Source: Sphingobium sp. HWE2-09
GTDB taxonomy: Bacteria; Pseudomonadota; Alphaproteobacteria; Sphingomonadales; Sphingomonadaceae
Direction: 5' to 3'
Assembly (NCBI RefSeq): GCF_035989265.1
Contig: NZ_JAYKZX010000003.1
Span: 2,294,001 to 2,358,000 of the forward strand
Length of the DNA stretch: 64,000 nt
Position numbers and translations under genes: made by a program. Each line of letters opens with the position of its first letter. Position 1 is the first letter of the stretch. This document shows, piece after piece, positions 25,908-37,465 of the stretch. The notes below the pieces were generated by a model. That model saw nothing but the letters and a program-made list of their open reading frames with translations, had not been told where the DNA came from and did not search any database.

Positions 25908-26473
25908 TGACACGCACCCTGATCCTGCTTTCGACCGGCCTTGTGGGCGCTGCGGCATTGATGTTCGCGGGCATCAGCGCGCCGTCCTTCGCGCAGGTGT
26001 TCAAGAATCACGACAGCAATGCGCCGGTCAATTTCAATGCCGACCGGATCGAGGTGCAGGACCGCGCCGACCGTGTCGTCGTGTCGGGCAATGTCGTGGT
26101 GACGCAGGCGGGCATGACGCTGAACGCCGCGCGCATGACCGTGGCCTATAGCAAGCAGCCGAGCGGCGGGACGAATGGCGTGGACATCGACCGCATCGAC
26201 GCGTCGGGCAATGTCGTGGTGACGAAGGCGGACCAGACCGCGCGCGGCAATGTCGCTATCTACGATCTGAATTCCAAGCTGATCACGATGCTGGGGAACG
26301 TGTCGCTGACGCAGGGGGCGAACAAGCTGAACGGCGGGCGGCTGGTGATGGATCTGAACAGTGGCCGATCGACCGTGGATGGCCGATCGTCGGGTGGCGG
26401 CGTGCCGGGCGCCGCGACCAGTCCCAGCGGGCGCGTGTCGGGCACGTTCACGGTGCCGCAGCGGAAGAATTGA
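25907..26473 (+). CDS. lptA: LptA/OstA-family LPS transport protein
   Basis: The 188-residue product has a signal peptide (ILLSTGLVGAAALMFAGISAPSFAQ) and an OstA-like beta-jellyroll: PVNFNADRIEVQDRADRVVV, SGNVVVTQAGMTLNAARMTV, and the repeats SGNVVVTKADQTARGN and TMLGNVSLTQGANKLNGGRL. It ends with a Ser/Gly-rich tail. LptA bridges the periplasm for LPS. It starts within the last codon of lptC. The ATPase gene lptB, often next in other genomes, is absent here; the sequence runs into a dispersed repeat and a convergent gene. Confidence 0.85.
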   Translation: MTRTLILLSTGLVGAAALMFAGISAPSFAQVFKNHDSNAPVNFNADRIEVQDRADRVVVSGNVVVTQAGMTLNAARMTVAYSKQPSGGTNGVDIDRIDASGNVVVTKADQTARGNVAIYDLNSKLITMLGNVSLTQGANKLNGGRLVMDLNSGRSTVDGRSSGGGVPGAATSPSGRVSGTFTVPQRKN

Positions 26474-26520
26474 GGTTGGTTCGGCTGCAGATAGCGCCGG
26501 GAACGAACGGAAGTGTATAT

Positions 26521-26643
26521 TCCTCTCCCCTCCCTTTTAAGGGAGGGGCCGGGGGTGGGTACGCCGCGTAGTGGCGCTCTACCACCGCCCGCCTAGCCGC
26601 TCGCTTCGCTCGCACCCACCCCAACCCCTCCCTGGAAGGGAGG
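26521..26643. repeat. Dispersed palindrome, family B copy 1
   Basis: CTCCCCTCCCTTTTAAGGGA with GGGGCCGGGGGTGGGT on the left and ACCCACCCC with CCCTCCCTGGAAGGGAGGGG on the right form a large inverted structure. It lies between the convergent lptA and the TIGR01244 gene. Other copies of this type are at 39572 and on both sides of the DUF559 pseudogene. Confidence 0.7.
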
Positions 26644-26646
26644 GGC

Positions 26647-27105
26647 TTAATTATCGCCCGCCCTTTGCTGCCCCGCCAGCGCGTCCATGATCTGGCGGAC
26701 CGGGCTGATGTCGTAGCCAGCCGCGGCCGCCTGGGCCGCCAGCACGTCGGCATTGTCGCCGGCGCGGGCGCGGGTTAGTGCCCAGAGGAGGGTGCTGCGG
26801 GTGCCCGAGCGGCAATAGGCGAGCAGTTTGCCGTCGCTACCAGCTTTGGCGGCCTGATCCAGCGCCTGCGCCATGCCGTCGAGCTGCCAGGGGGCAAAGC
26901 CGCCATGGGCGACGGGGACGGCGATATAGGCGATGCCCGCGGCCTTGGCCGCCGCTTCGATTTCCGCGCCGTTGACCTGGCCCGGCTCTTCGTCGTCGGG
27001 GCGGTTGTTGAGGATGACGGTTACGCCCTGCGCCTTGGCCTGCTCGACTTCATCGACGCTGATCTGCGGGGATACGAGAATGCGGTCGGTCAATTTGCGA
27101 AACAT
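26647..27105 (-). CDS. TIGR01244-type phosphatase-like protein (beta-lactamase-hydrolase-like, DUF442)
   Basis: The 152-residue product matches the BLH/DUF442 family: an N-terminal FRKLTDRILVSPQISVDEVE, then VTVILNNRPDDEEPGQ, and a Cys-phosphatase-like loop LAYCRSGTRSTLLWAL (Cys about residue 98) that resembles the P-loop C-x5-R of dual-specificity phosphatases. It is a small cytoplasmic protein sometimes fused to a metallo-beta-lactamase that oxidises sulfide; here it stands alone. Sulfur metabolism or phosphatase activity is possible but not shown by the sequence. It lies 62 bases downstream of recQ on the same strand. Confidence 0.82.
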   Translation of the reverse strand: MFRKLTDRILVSPQISVDEVEQAKAQGVTVILNNRPDDEEPGQVNGAEIEAAAKAAGIAYIAVPVAHGGFAPWQLDGMAQALDQAAKAGSDGKLLAYCRSGTRSTLLWALTRARAGDNADVLAAQAAAAGYDISPVRQIMDALAGQQRAGDN

Positions 27106-27167
27106 GCAATGCGTCTCCTTTTGCCGCAGCCATGCGCTGTGCCACGAGAGGTTTCAAGACAATTGGT

Positions 27168-28940
<1,773 letters not shown>

Positions 28941-29074
28941 GCGGGCAGCCTTAGCGGCTGGGGGGTGGCGGGGCTAGGGGGTGGATCGGGATGGTGGCGA
29001 AAGGCGGGATGGGTATTGGGGCATTCTGGCTGTCAGGCCGTAACGCCCGCCATTCAGGGCCGGGCGCGCATGGT

Positions 29075-29962
29075 TCAGATTTCACGATCCCGCACGCGCA
29101 CCTTGGGTGCTGCCTTCACGCGGCTGGCGACGCTCGGGTCGTCCGGGCGGCAATAGAGGGTGTTAAGCCCCTCGGTATTAAACCCTTTGGCGCGCGTGAG
29201 GCTGCGCGTCACCGGATCATAGAGATGCGGGGCAAAGCCAGCCTCGACCAAGATGGCGTCCACTTCGGCATCGGGATGACCATAGCGTTCGCCCGATCCG
29301 TTCAGTTCCACCACGATCGCCCGCAGATCCGGTGTCGCCAGGCATGCAGCGCCGCCGCGCAGCACCTCGACCTCGAACCCTTCGACATCCAGCTTTATCA
29401 TGTTCGCGCTGCGCCCTGCCAGCACATCGTCCAGCGTGCGCACGGGCACCGCGATGCCGCCGCTGTCGACCACATGGTTGAGGCCGCCGCGATCAGTGGT
29501 GAAATGCAGTGTGCCCGCCTGGTCCGCCAGGCCGATATTGAGCAGTTCCGCCCGTTCGCCGACCCCGTTGAGCCGCAGATTGCGCTGCAGTTTGGCATAA
29601 GTCTGGGGCACCGGTTCGACCGCGATCACCCGCGACATCCCCACGGCGCCCGCCAGTACGGAATAGGCGCCGACATTCGCGCCAATATCCACGAACAGGT
29701 CATCGGCCCGTAGAAAATGGACCAGGAACATCATTTCGGGAAAATCCCACATCTGCCCGGTGTAGGAGAGGGTCGCGTAATTTTCCGCATTGGACAGTAT
29801 GATTTCCGTGCCCTGCGCCATCGGCATAACATATTCGACGTCGATCAGCCGCCGCCCGATATTCCATTTGAGATAGCGGCCCAGCGTCTGCAACGGCTTC
29901 CCCTGATTAAGGGGGTGCCCGGTCATTTCGCGCAGGGATTTCAGGCGGTAGGACAGCGACAT
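29075..29962 (-). CDS. FkbM-family methyltransferase
   Basis: From the ATG at 29962, preceded by CGGAG at good spacing, the product is 295 residues. It has the FkbM S-adenosylmethionine site (FVDIGANVGAYSVLAGAVGM, VIAVEPVPQTYAKLQRNLRL) and the characteristic late motif NMIKLDVEGFEVEVLRGG. FkbM enzymes O-methylate sugars or natural products. The frame is open 75 bases further up, but the N-terminus there is Arg-rich and unlike the family. The gene stands alone with no glycan cluster beside it, so the substrate is unknown. Confidence 0.85.
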   Translation of the reverse strand: MSLSYRLKSLREMTGHPLNQGKPLQTLGRYLKWNIGRRLIDVEYVMPMAQGTEIILSNAENYATLSYTGQMWDFPEMMFLVHFLRADDLFVDIGANVGAYSVLAGAVGMSRVIAVEPVPQTYAKLQRNLRLNGVGERAELLNIGLADQAGTLHFTTDRGGLNHVVDSGGIAVPVRTLDDVLAGRSANMIKLDVEGFEVEVLRGGAACLATPDLRAIVVELNGSGERYGHPDAEVDAILVEAGFAPHLYDPVTRSLTRAKGFNTEGLNTLYCRPDDPSVASRVKAAPKVRVRDREI

Positions 29963-30157
29963 GAAGGCACTCCGAATGACATGCAGATTGGCTGCGCGGT
30001 CCCGCCGCCAAAAATGGAGTGGCGCGCCGCGTCGCAATAGCGAAGTTAGATGAAAACAATGCTAATCGGCGCATCGTGGCGCTATGGCGCGGCGTCATCA
30101 CGCCATAGGGGCGTCGAGAAAGGCCGGTGTGGCGACAGAAGCGAGCCGTCCGCCGCC

Positions 30158-30478
30158 CTACTCCAGCGGATCGAGCAGGCAGCCCCAGCCGGGCTTGAAC
30201 CGCGCCGTGCGCGTCGCAAGCAGGGGAACACTGGCCTGGACCGCGCGCTGTTCAGGCAGGTCGGTCAGGCTCACCAGGCCCATCCCCGGCTCCTTATCCT
30301 GTTCGCAGCTGCCCATGGCGCGGCCTTCGACATAGCGGCAGGAACAACCGATGCGCGCGCCATAGGCCGCGCCCAGACGCGCGCGGGCGCTGAGTGTCGT
30401 CCATTGCCAGGCAAGGAGGGCGAGCAGCGCCAGAAGGAGCAGGCCTGCCAATATGGCTTTTGTCCGTCGAACCACCAT
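30158..30478 (-). CDS. Membrane-anchored Cys-containing hypothetical protein
   Basis: The 106-residue product starts with a membrane anchor or signal segment (AILAGLLLLALLALLAWQW). The remainder contains GARIGCSCRYVEGRAMGSCE, followed by Met/Leu-rich QDKEPGMGLVSLTDLPEQ. Four cysteines (in CSC, SCEQ and WGCLLD) could form disulfides or bind metal in the periplasm. This looks like an amidase-group small protein found beside serine beta-lactamase-like genes in sphingomonads. It is divergent from the serine hydrolase gene, 37 bases away, so they may share a control region. Confidence 0.6.
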   Translation of the reverse strand: MVVRRTKAILAGLLLLALLALLAWQWTTLSARARLGAAYGARIGCSCRYVEGRAMGSCEQDKEPGMGLVSLTDLPEQRAVQASVPLLATRTARFKPGWGCLLDPLE

Positions 30479-30515
30479 GGCCCTTTTCGATTCCGTTCAG
30501 TAAGGGCGGCGGCTT

Positions 30516-31640
30516 ATGCAGATCGATAGCCGAATCGTAAAGCGCCTTGGACTGGCGCTGGGCGCAGCCTGCGTCGTAGTGGCAGGCACGCTGGTCGTCC
30601 GCGCCGCGCCTGCGCCCGAACCGGTCTATGCCGTGGCGCGCGATGCTGTGGTGGGCGAAAGCGCGCTGCGCGCCGCGATCAACCCGCTGTTCGCGGACGA
30701 GGCGATGGGCGAGACGCGCGCGCTGCTGGTGATGCGCGATGGGAAGGTGATTGCGGAACGCTATGCGCCCGGCTTTGGCCCGGACACGAAATTATTGTCC
30801 TGGTCGATCGCCAAGAGCGTAACGGCGGTGCTGGTGGGGCTGATGGTGGCGGACGGACGGCTGGCGCTGGACGCGCCGGTGCCGGTAGCGGCGTGGAGCC
30901 AGCCGGGCGACCCGCGCGGGCGGATCACGCTGCGCCAACTGCTGCAGATGCGGTCGGGGCTGGATCATGTCGAGGATGGCAAGCCGATCGCCAAGGGCGA
31001 CACGCCGCGCATGTTGTTCCTGGACGGGGCGCAGGACATGCGCGCCTATGCCGAGGCCAAGCCGCTGGGCCAGGTGCCGGGCGAAGTCTTTTCCTACTCG
31101 ACCGGCAGCAGCATCATATTGTCCGACCTGATGACGCGGATGCTGACCAGCAGCAGCGATCCCGATGTCCGGCGGCGGGCGATGCAGACCTTCATCGACG
31201 GGCGGTTGAAGGCGCCGGGCAGGCTGAGCAGCCTGACGCCGGAATATGATGCGGCGGGCACGATGATCGGTGGCAGCTTCCTGCACATGACCGCGCGCGA
31301 TTATGGCCGGTTCGGCGAATTGCTGCGCAATCAGGGGCGGTCGCCCAACGGGCACCAGATATTGCCGGAAAAATGGGTGGACTTCATGCGGACCCCCTCC
31401 CCGCGCAATCCCGCCTATGGCGCGCATCTGTGGCTGAACCGGGACAGCAGCGAAAGCGCGTTGATGCCGGGGCGGGCATCGGAGCGGCTGTTCGGCTGCG
31501 TCGGGCATGACGGGCAATATATATTGGTGTCGCCCGGCCAGCGGCTGACGGTGGTGCGGATGGGCATGTCGCCGACGAAAGAGCAGCGCGTGGCGGTGCG
31601 CGGGGCGCTGGCGACGTTGGTGGGGTTGTTTCCGGGTTAG
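30516..31640 (+). CDS. Class C beta-lactamase-like serine hydrolase
   Basis: The 374-residue protein has an N-terminal hydrophobic signal segment (LGLALGAACVVVAGTLVVRA). The serine active-site motif SxxK is SIAK, with Ser97 and Lys100. A Tyr-based second motif is probable in VFSYSTGSSI (Y-S-T), and a late HDGQYI is in the place of the third motif. It also has GSFLHMTARDYGRFGELLRN, common in this family. Members include esterases, D-aminopeptidases and peptidases, and antibiotic resistance cannot be inferred. It probably acts in the periplasm. The start at 30516 is divergent from the small membrane protein gene. Confidence 0.85.
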   Translation: MQIDSRIVKRLGLALGAACVVVAGTLVVRAAPAPEPVYAVARDAVVGESALRAAINPLFADEAMGETRALLVMRDGKVIAERYAPGFGPDTKLLSWSIAKSVTAVLVGLMVADGRLALDAPVPVAAWSQPGDPRGRITLRQLLQMRSGLDHVEDGKPIAKGDTPRMLFLDGAQDMRAYAEAKPLGQVPGEVFSYSTGSSIILSDLMTRMLTSSSDPDVRRRAMQTFIDGRLKAPGRLSSLTPEYDAAGTMIGGSFLHMTARDYGRFGELLRNQGRSPNGHQILPEKWVDFMRTPSPRNPAYGAHLWLNRDSSESALMPGRASERLFGCVGHDGQYILVSPGQRLTVVRMGMSPTKEQRVAVRGALATLVGLFPG

Positions 31641-31695
31641 GGTGAGACCATTAGTCCAGAGCCGTCATTGCGGTCGCGACATGGCCTTGGGCTGG

Positions 31696-31762
31696 CGTTC
31701 CCCGGCGCAGGCCGGGGTCCAGTTCGAACGCGGGGACTGGACCCGGCCTGCGCCGGGGAACG
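31696..31762. repeat. Dispersed palindrome, family A variant
   Basis: CGTTCCCCGGCGCAGGCC and what follows up to 31723 pair with the arm at 31736-31762 ending GGGGAACG, giving a stem of about 27 bp with few mismatches and a 12-base loop. It lies between the convergent serine hydrolase and PhzF genes and could act as a terminator. Confidence 0.8.
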
Positions 31763-31767
31763 TCGGA

Positions 31768-32553
31768 TTACAGGTAGAAGCGCCCTTCGATCACCGTGCG
31801 GCAGGTGCCGGTCAGGATTACGCGGTCGTCGGCCAGGTGGCAGCCCAAGCGTCCGCCGCGGGCCGAGGCTTGATAGGCGGTAAGGTCGGTTTTGCCCAAT
31901 CGCGCAGCCCAGAAGGGGGTGAGCAGGCAATGGGCCGATCCGGTGACCGGGTCTTCGTCCACGCCGCCGCCGGGCACGAAGACGCGGCTGACGATGTCGC
32001 TATCTTCACCGGGCGCGGTGGCGATCAGCATAGTGTCGCCCAGTGTTTTGAGCGCGGCGTAATCGGGCGTCAGCGCGCGGACGGCGGCGGCGTCGGGGAA
32101 CAGGAAGAGGCTGTAGCCGCCGTCGCGCCAGTGCGATTCGATCGGTGCGCCGCCCAGGCCAGCGGCGAGATCCGGCAGGGCTTTGGGCGCCATGTCCCAG
32201 GCGGGCAGCGACAGGGCGTAGCCGTCCGCTTCGCGCGTGACCGTCAGCACGCCTGCCTGGCGGGTGCGGAAGCGGATGCTGTCCTGCGCCATCAGCACAT
32301 GGCCGCTCGCCAGCGTGGCGTGGCCGCATAGCTTCACCTCGACCGCGGGGGTGAACCAGCGCAGCGCATAGTCGGCATCGGGATCGTCCGGCGTCGGCAC
32401 GGTGAAGGCGGTTTCGGAGAGGTTGTTTTCCTGCGCTATGGCCTGAAGCGTGGCATTGTCCAGCCAGGCGTCGAGCGGCATGACCGCGGCGGGATTGCCG
32501 GTGAAGGGCGCGTGCGCAAAGGCATCGACCTGGGTGAAGGGCAGGCTGGTCAT
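31768..32553 (-). CDS. PhzF-family isomerase-like protein
   Basis: The 261-residue protein matches the PhzF/diaminopimelate-epimerase-like fold: SLPFTQVDAFAHAPFTGNPA at the start, AQENNLSETAFTV, LRWFTPAVEVKLCGHATLAS with the conserved CGHAT, and DEDPVTGSAHCLLTPFW near the end. Glu in NNLSETAF is the usual catalytic residue. Most such proteins have unknown substrates; a phenazine pathway is not implied since no other phz genes are present. The gene stands alone. Confidence 0.88.
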   Translation of the reverse strand: MTSLPFTQVDAFAHAPFTGNPAAVMPLDAWLDNATLQAIAQENNLSETAFTVPTPDDPDADYALRWFTPAVEVKLCGHATLASGHVLMAQDSIRFRTRQAGVLTVTREADGYALSLPAWDMAPKALPDLAAGLGGAPIESHWRDGGYSLFLFPDAAAVRALTPDYAALKTLGDTMLIATAPGEDSDIVSRVFVPGGGVDEDPVTGSAHCLLTPFWAARLGKTDLTAYQASARGGRLGCHLADDRVILTGTCRTVIEGRFYL

Positions 32554-32940
32554 GGCGTGATCCTATGTGATGGCCCTAAATATTGGTCGGGTGACGATGC
32601 CCTGCCCCGCCGCCGATCGACAGGGCCGGGCGCGCGGGATTGGCCTGTTTGATGGTACAAGGAAATGGGCCAGCCATGGGGGACATGGCTGGCCCGTGTC
32701 GCGGCTTTGAGGGGACGTTTTGACCGTCAGTCCGCGCTTTTTAATCGTCGCGTTTTTCAAAAAAAACGCTCGGACGCGTGGTGACGCTCCCCAGGCTTAC
32801 GCTCTGCCGCTCGCCCACCCGCGGGCGATGACCGTCATCATAGCGTAACAGGCGCGAGTCGTCTCGGGCGCGACGTGCGTTGGGCGCGGGATTGGCGCGG
32901 TTGGGCGTTTATGAGGGGGCCGTTGTTGCGAACGGAGCCT
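32554..32940. other. Gene-free stretch with an orphan open frame
   Basis: No complete gene is visible. On the minus strand an open frame of 55 codons (32908-32741, ending FEKRDD) has no usable start. An A8 tract lies at about 32760-32767. The segment may hold the promoter of the PhzF gene and the end of the aroC operon transcript. Confidence 0.5.
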
Positions 32941-34023
32941 TCAATCTGATTGTTCGCCGCCGCATTGCGCGCGGTGGAGCAGTTTCTGGTCGGCCAGCAC
33001 CAGCGCCATCATCGCTTCGACCACCGGCACGCCGCGAATGCCGACGCAGGGGTCGTGGCGGCCCTTGGTGATGATGTCGGATGCGTCGCCTTCGCGGGTG
33101 ACGGTTTCGACCGGGATCAGGATCGAGCTGGTAGGTTTGAAGGCGACGCGGACCTTGACCGGCTGGCCGGTGGCGATGCCGCCCGCGATGCCGCCTGCAT
33201 GGTTGGCGAGGAAGATCGGGCCGTCGTTGCCGGGGCGCATCGGATCGGCATTCTGCTCGCCGCGCAGGCTGGCGGCAGCGAAACCATCGCCGATCTCCAC
33301 GCCCTTGACCGCATTGATGCTCATCATCGCGGCGGCAAGTTCGCTGTCGAGTTTCGCGTAGAGCGGCGCGCCCCAGCCGGCGGGGACGCCGGATGCGACG
33401 CATTCGACCACCGCGCCCAACGACGAACCGTCCAGACGCGCGCCGTCGACCAGCGCTTCCCAACGCTTGGCGGCTTCCGCGTCGGGGCAGAAGAAGGGGT
33501 TCTGGCTGATCTGTGACGCGTCGAAATTGGCATAATCGATCGCATCGCCGCCGATCGCACTGACATAGGCGAAGATATCGACTTCGGGGATGACGGCACG
33601 CGCGACTGCGCCTGCCGCCACGCGACTGGCGGTTTCGCGCGCGGAGGAGCGCCCGCCGCCGCGATAGTCGCGGAACCCATATTTGGCGTCATAGGCATAG
33701 TCGGCATGGCCGGGGCGATAGGCCTTGGCGACGTCGGAATAATCCTTCGAGCGCTGGTCGGTATTCTCGATCATCAGGCTGATGGGCGTGCCGGTGGTGC
33801 GCCCTTCGAACACGCCCGACAGGATGCGGACTTCATCGGCTTCGCGGCGTTGGGTGGTGAATTTGGAGGTGCCGGGCTTGCGCAGGTCGAGCCAGGGCTG
33901 GATGTCCGCCTCGCTCAGCGGGAGGCCCGGCGGACAGCCATCCACCACCGCGCCGATGGCAGGACCATGGCTCTCGCCCCAGGTGGTGAAGCGGAAGACG
34001 CGACCGAAACTGTTGAAACTCAT
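32941..34023 (-). CDS. aroC: Chorismate synthase
   Basis: The 360-residue protein has the chorismate synthase signatures: [58 protein letters not shown] and [20 protein letters not shown]. It removes phosphate from EPSP to give chorismate with reduced FMN, the last common step for aromatic amino acids. Its start overlaps the DUF2442 gene stop by 4 bases, so it is translated as part of that operon, an unusual setting. Length is typical of the family. Confidence 0.95.
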   Translation of the reverse strand: MSFNSFGRVFRFTTWGESHGPAIGAVVDGCPPGLPLSEADIQPWLDLRKPGTSKFTTQRREADEVRILSGVFEGRTTGTPISLMIENTDQRSKDYSDVAKAYRPGHADYAYDAKYGFRDYRGGGRSSARETASRVAAGAVARAVIPEVDIFAYVSAIGGDAIDYANFDASQISQNPFFCPDAEAAKRWEALVDGARLDGSSLGAVVECVASGVPAGWGAPLYAKLDSELAAAMMSINAVKGVEIGDGFAAASLRGEQNADPMRPGNDGPIFLANHAGGIAGGIATGQPVKVRVAFKPTSSILIPVETVTREGDASDIITKGRHDPCVGIRGVPVVEAMMALVLADQKLLHRAQCGGEQSD

Positions 34024-34373
34024 TCTGCTGCTTCACTATCCCAATCGGCGCCGAACCGCTGCGCCATATAGCGCGCGCTGCCGAAACGGCCAGCCATCAG
34101 CCCTTCCACGGTCAGGTCGGCATCCAGTTCTGCCCAATGCAGGCCGAAACCTGCGCCTGCGATTTCGACTTTTTCAAGCTGGTCCGCGCTGGCCTGCTCC
34201 AAGCCCTGCGCCAGGGTGGCGGGGAAGGAAAAGGTCGCGCCGCTGACCAGGTCGATCATGATATGGCCGGTCGCGCGGTCATAGCGGGCAGCGCGGGCGC
34301 GGGGCTTGATGGCGAGATCATGCGCGCCGCGCAGCACGGCCTCATCAAACTGGGACTGGGTCAGTTCACCCAT
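34020..34373 (-). CDS. DUF2442 domain protein
   Basis: The 117-residue product has DUF2442 hallmarks: [40 protein letters not shown] and [20 protein letters not shown], ending with a small acidic tail. DUF2442 proteins are commonly paired with DUF4160 proteins, a suspected toxin-antitoxin arrangement in which this is the likely DNA-binding or antidote half. It overlaps the DUF4160 gene by 8 bases and aroC by 4. Confidence 0.85.
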   Translation of the reverse strand: MGELTQSQFDEAVLRGAHDLAIKPRARAARYDRATGHIMIDLVSGATFSFPATLAQGLEQASADQLEKVEIAGAGFGLHWAELDADLTVEGLMAGRFGSARYMAQRFGADWDSEAAE

Positions 34374-34605
34374 GAATGGCCTTCCACCTTTCGAGCAGAT
34401 AATCGCGCTTTTCTCGCACGATTTGCAGCGCGCGTCGACTCTCGCGCCGGTCTGCGCCCACGATCCGCACCACGTCCGCTACGCCATCCTGCCCGAACAG
34501 GGCGATCTTGGTTTCGCCGTTGCCAAATACATGAACATGCGGCGGTGGATGGTCGTCCGTATAGATCACCACGCGCAGATTGGCGTCACGCAGAACCGTG
34601 GGCAC
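34366..34605 (-). CDS. DUF4160 domain protein
   Basis: The 79-residue product ([54 protein letters not shown]) matches DUF4160, with the conserved HPPPHVHV and W near the C-terminus. It occurs beside DUF2442 in many genomes as a putative toxin-antitoxin pair, with this protein as the toxin candidate; function is unproven. It starts 4 bases after the fabI stop codon and overlaps the DUF2442 gene. Confidence 0.85.
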   Translation of the reverse strand: MPTVLRDANLRVVIYTDDHPPPHVHVFGNGETKIALFGQDGVADVVRIVGADRRESRRALQIVREKRDYLLERWKAIHG

Positions 34606-34609
34606 GCGA

Positions 34610-35412
<803 letters not shown>

Positions 35413-35416
<4 letters not shown>

Positions 35417-36378
35417 ATCGTCGTTCCGTTCCCTTGGTCCTTCGCCGCTGCGGTGGGTTCCTCTTCGGGAAATTCCGCCAGCGCCGCATTCAATTCCGCG
35501 CCAATTACCACGCCAAGCCCGACGAGAAAGAAAAAAATGAGGCTGATCATGACGCCCGCCAGGCTGCCATAGGTGCGACCATAGCCGCCGAGCAGCGACA
35601 AGGTGGGCGGCAAGAGCAGGACGGTGCCGTACCACCAGAGCGATGTGGCGACCGCGCCGGGCCATTTGGGGAAGCGGCGCGGCTTGTAGGCGGTAGGGGT
35701 CAAAGCGGCGAAAAGCGACCAGAGCGCAAGGCAGGTGATCGCCATCGGCACCAGCTTGGCCGAGGACACCAGGCCGATGGCTTCGTCGGCCCAGGGCAGG
35801 ATATTGTGAAGAAACTGGTCGAGGCCGGTGATCGCGACCTGAAGCGAGAAAGCGAACATCAGGGCGAAGACGCTGACGAGGGTGATGCCGATCGCGCCCA
35901 GGCGATAGCGCCAGAAAGGCTTGGTGCTTTTGGTGCCATAGGCGCGGCGCAATATGTCGCGGATCGTTTCGATGAGGCTGCCGACCGTCCACAGGCCGAC
36001 AAGGCCGCCCAGCCACAATAATGGCCCGCTGCGCGCGGTCAGCACGTCGCCGATCGGCTGGCGCACCACGTCCGCCACGCCGCGCGGCACGGTGGTGAGG
36101 AAGGCGTTGACCGCCTGAATGCCGTCATGGGTGCGGCCGAAAATGCTCGCCACCGCCGCCGCGACGATGAAGAAGGGGAAGAGCGTCATCAAAGAGAGAT
36201 AGGCGAGGTTGCCTGCGTGGATGAAGCCGTCGCTATAGGTGCCGACCGCGACGCGTTTGACCACTTCGAAGATATGCGATCCGGGACGCACCCGGTCCAT
36301 CTGCCGACTGAACCGTGCACGCGCGCCATGCCCCACCTGACGACGGGATTCGGGCGACAGGGGGGATGGCATCGGCAT
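35413..36378 (-). CDS. YihY/BrkB-family inner-membrane protein
   Basis: The 321-residue protein has about six membrane helices, for example LAYLSLMTLFPFFIVAAAVA, LLWLGGLVGLWTVGSLIETI and LAGVMISLIFFFLVGLGVVI. Residues about 1-40 are cytoplasmic and basic (SRRQVGHGARARFSRQMDR). The helix pair with ALTPTAYKPRRFPKWPGAVA is diagnostic of the family. Despite the name, it is not RNase BN and its function is not established. It is the first gene of the fabI-aroC operon, overlapping fabI by 4 bases. Confidence 0.88.
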
Positions 36379-36393
36379 GGGGCGGCTAACGCA

Positions 36394-37314
36394 TCAAACG
36401 CCCAGATGGGCGCGCACCGGGCGTTCGTCCTGCCAGCTTTCGACCAGCGCCTGGATTGCAGGATCGTCGGCAGGCACGTCGATCTGGAGCGTGACGAGCT
36501 GGTCGCCGCGCTGGCCGTCCTTGCCGGTAAAGCCCCGGCCGCGCAGGCGCAGCGTCTTGCCGGAGGTCGCGCCGGTGGGCACGCCCAGCATTACCGGGCC
36601 ATCGACGGTGGGCACCTTGACCTTGCCGCCCTTGACCGCTTCATCCAGGGTGACGGGCAGGTCGAGCAGCACATTGTCGCCGTCGCGGGTGAAGAAGGGA
36701 TGCGGCTTCACGTCGATCGTGACGATCGCGTCGCCCGCCCCGCCCGGCCCGGCCTGCCCCTTGCCGGACAGGCGCATCTGCGTGCCGCTTTCGACCCCGG
36801 CGGGGAGTTTCAGATCGATGGTCTTGCCATCCTGGAGCGTGATCCGCTGGGGCGCGAGGGTGGCGGCGTCGGTGAATTGCACGGCCAGGCGATAGGCGAC
36901 GTTAGCGCCCTTTTGCGGCGGTGCCTGACGGCCAAAGCCGCCGCCAAAGCCTGCGCCGCCGCCTGCGCGACGGCCCGCGCCGCCGAACAGCCCTTCGAAA
37001 ATGTCGCCGAAATCCGCGCCGCCGGGTTGCCCGCCGCCGGGCTGGCCCCGGAAGCCACCGCCGCCGCCGCCATAGCCGAAGGGTGCGGTGGGATTGCCGT
37101 CGCCGTCAATTTCCCCCCGGTCGAAACGGGCGCGCTTGTCCTTGTCCGACAGCAGGTCATAGGCGTTGGTGACGGCCGAGAATTTATCGGCGGCCTTGGG
37201 GTTATCCTTGTTCTTGTCGGGGTGCAGTTCCTTGGCGAGTTTGCGGTACGCGGATTTGATTTCCGCATCGGTCGCGCTGCGCGCCACACCCAGAAGGGAA
37301 TAGGGATCGGCCAT
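36394..37314 (-). CDS. DnaJ/CbpA-type co-chaperone
   Basis: The 306-residue protein has an N-terminal J domain (YSLLGVARSATDAEIKSAYR, LAKELHPDKNKDNPKA with the HPD motif), a Gly-rich linker (about 75-145, GGGGGFRGQPGG) and the C-terminal substrate-binding part (LPAGVESGTQMRLSGKGQAG, GVPTGATSGKTLRLRGRGFT). The Cys-rich zinc fingers of full DnaJ are absent, as in CbpA. It stimulates DnaK. The gene lies 15 bases upstream of the yihY start on the same strand and may belong to that operon. Confidence 0.88.
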   Translation of the reverse strand: MADPYSLLGVARSATDAEIKSAYRKLAKELHPDKNKDNPKAADKFSAVTNAYDLLSDKDKRARFDRGEIDGDGNPTAPFGYGGGGGGFRGQPGGGQPGGADFGDIFEGLFGGAGRRAGGGAGFGGGFGRQAPPQKGANVAYRLAVQFTDAATLAPQRITLQDGKTIDLKLPAGVESGTQMRLSGKGQAGPGGAGDAIVTIDVKPHPFFTRDGDNVLLDLPVTLDEAVKGGKVKVPTVDGPVMLGVPTGATSGKTLRLRGRGFTGKDGQRGDQLVTLQIDVPADDPAIQALVESWQDERPVRAHLGV

Positions 37315-37465
37315 TCATTCTACCTGTTGCACAAAAGCATCACTTGCCGACTATGTGGACGATGCTGCGCCGACATTCAAGATACGATGCGGTCGGACCG
37401 GGCGTGGCGGCGGTTATCGGCAGGCCGTCATCGACAGCCCCTTCGCCCTTGGGTAAGGATTGGGC

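Noticed and set aside
30516-31640. Antibiotic resistance beta-lactamase
   Set aside because: The SxxK fold is shared with many esterases and peptidases, and the second and third motifs are not those of clinical class C enzymes.
31768-32553. A phenazine biosynthesis gene
   Set aside because: PhzF-like folds are widespread and no other phenazine genes are present, so the pathway should not be inferred.
32744-32908. Open minus-strand frame of 55 codons with plausible tail (SVTTRPSVFFEKRDD)
   Set aside because: It has no ATG, GTG or TTG before residue 31 and 55 open codons are not unusual in GC-rich DNA; kept only as a remark for that gap.
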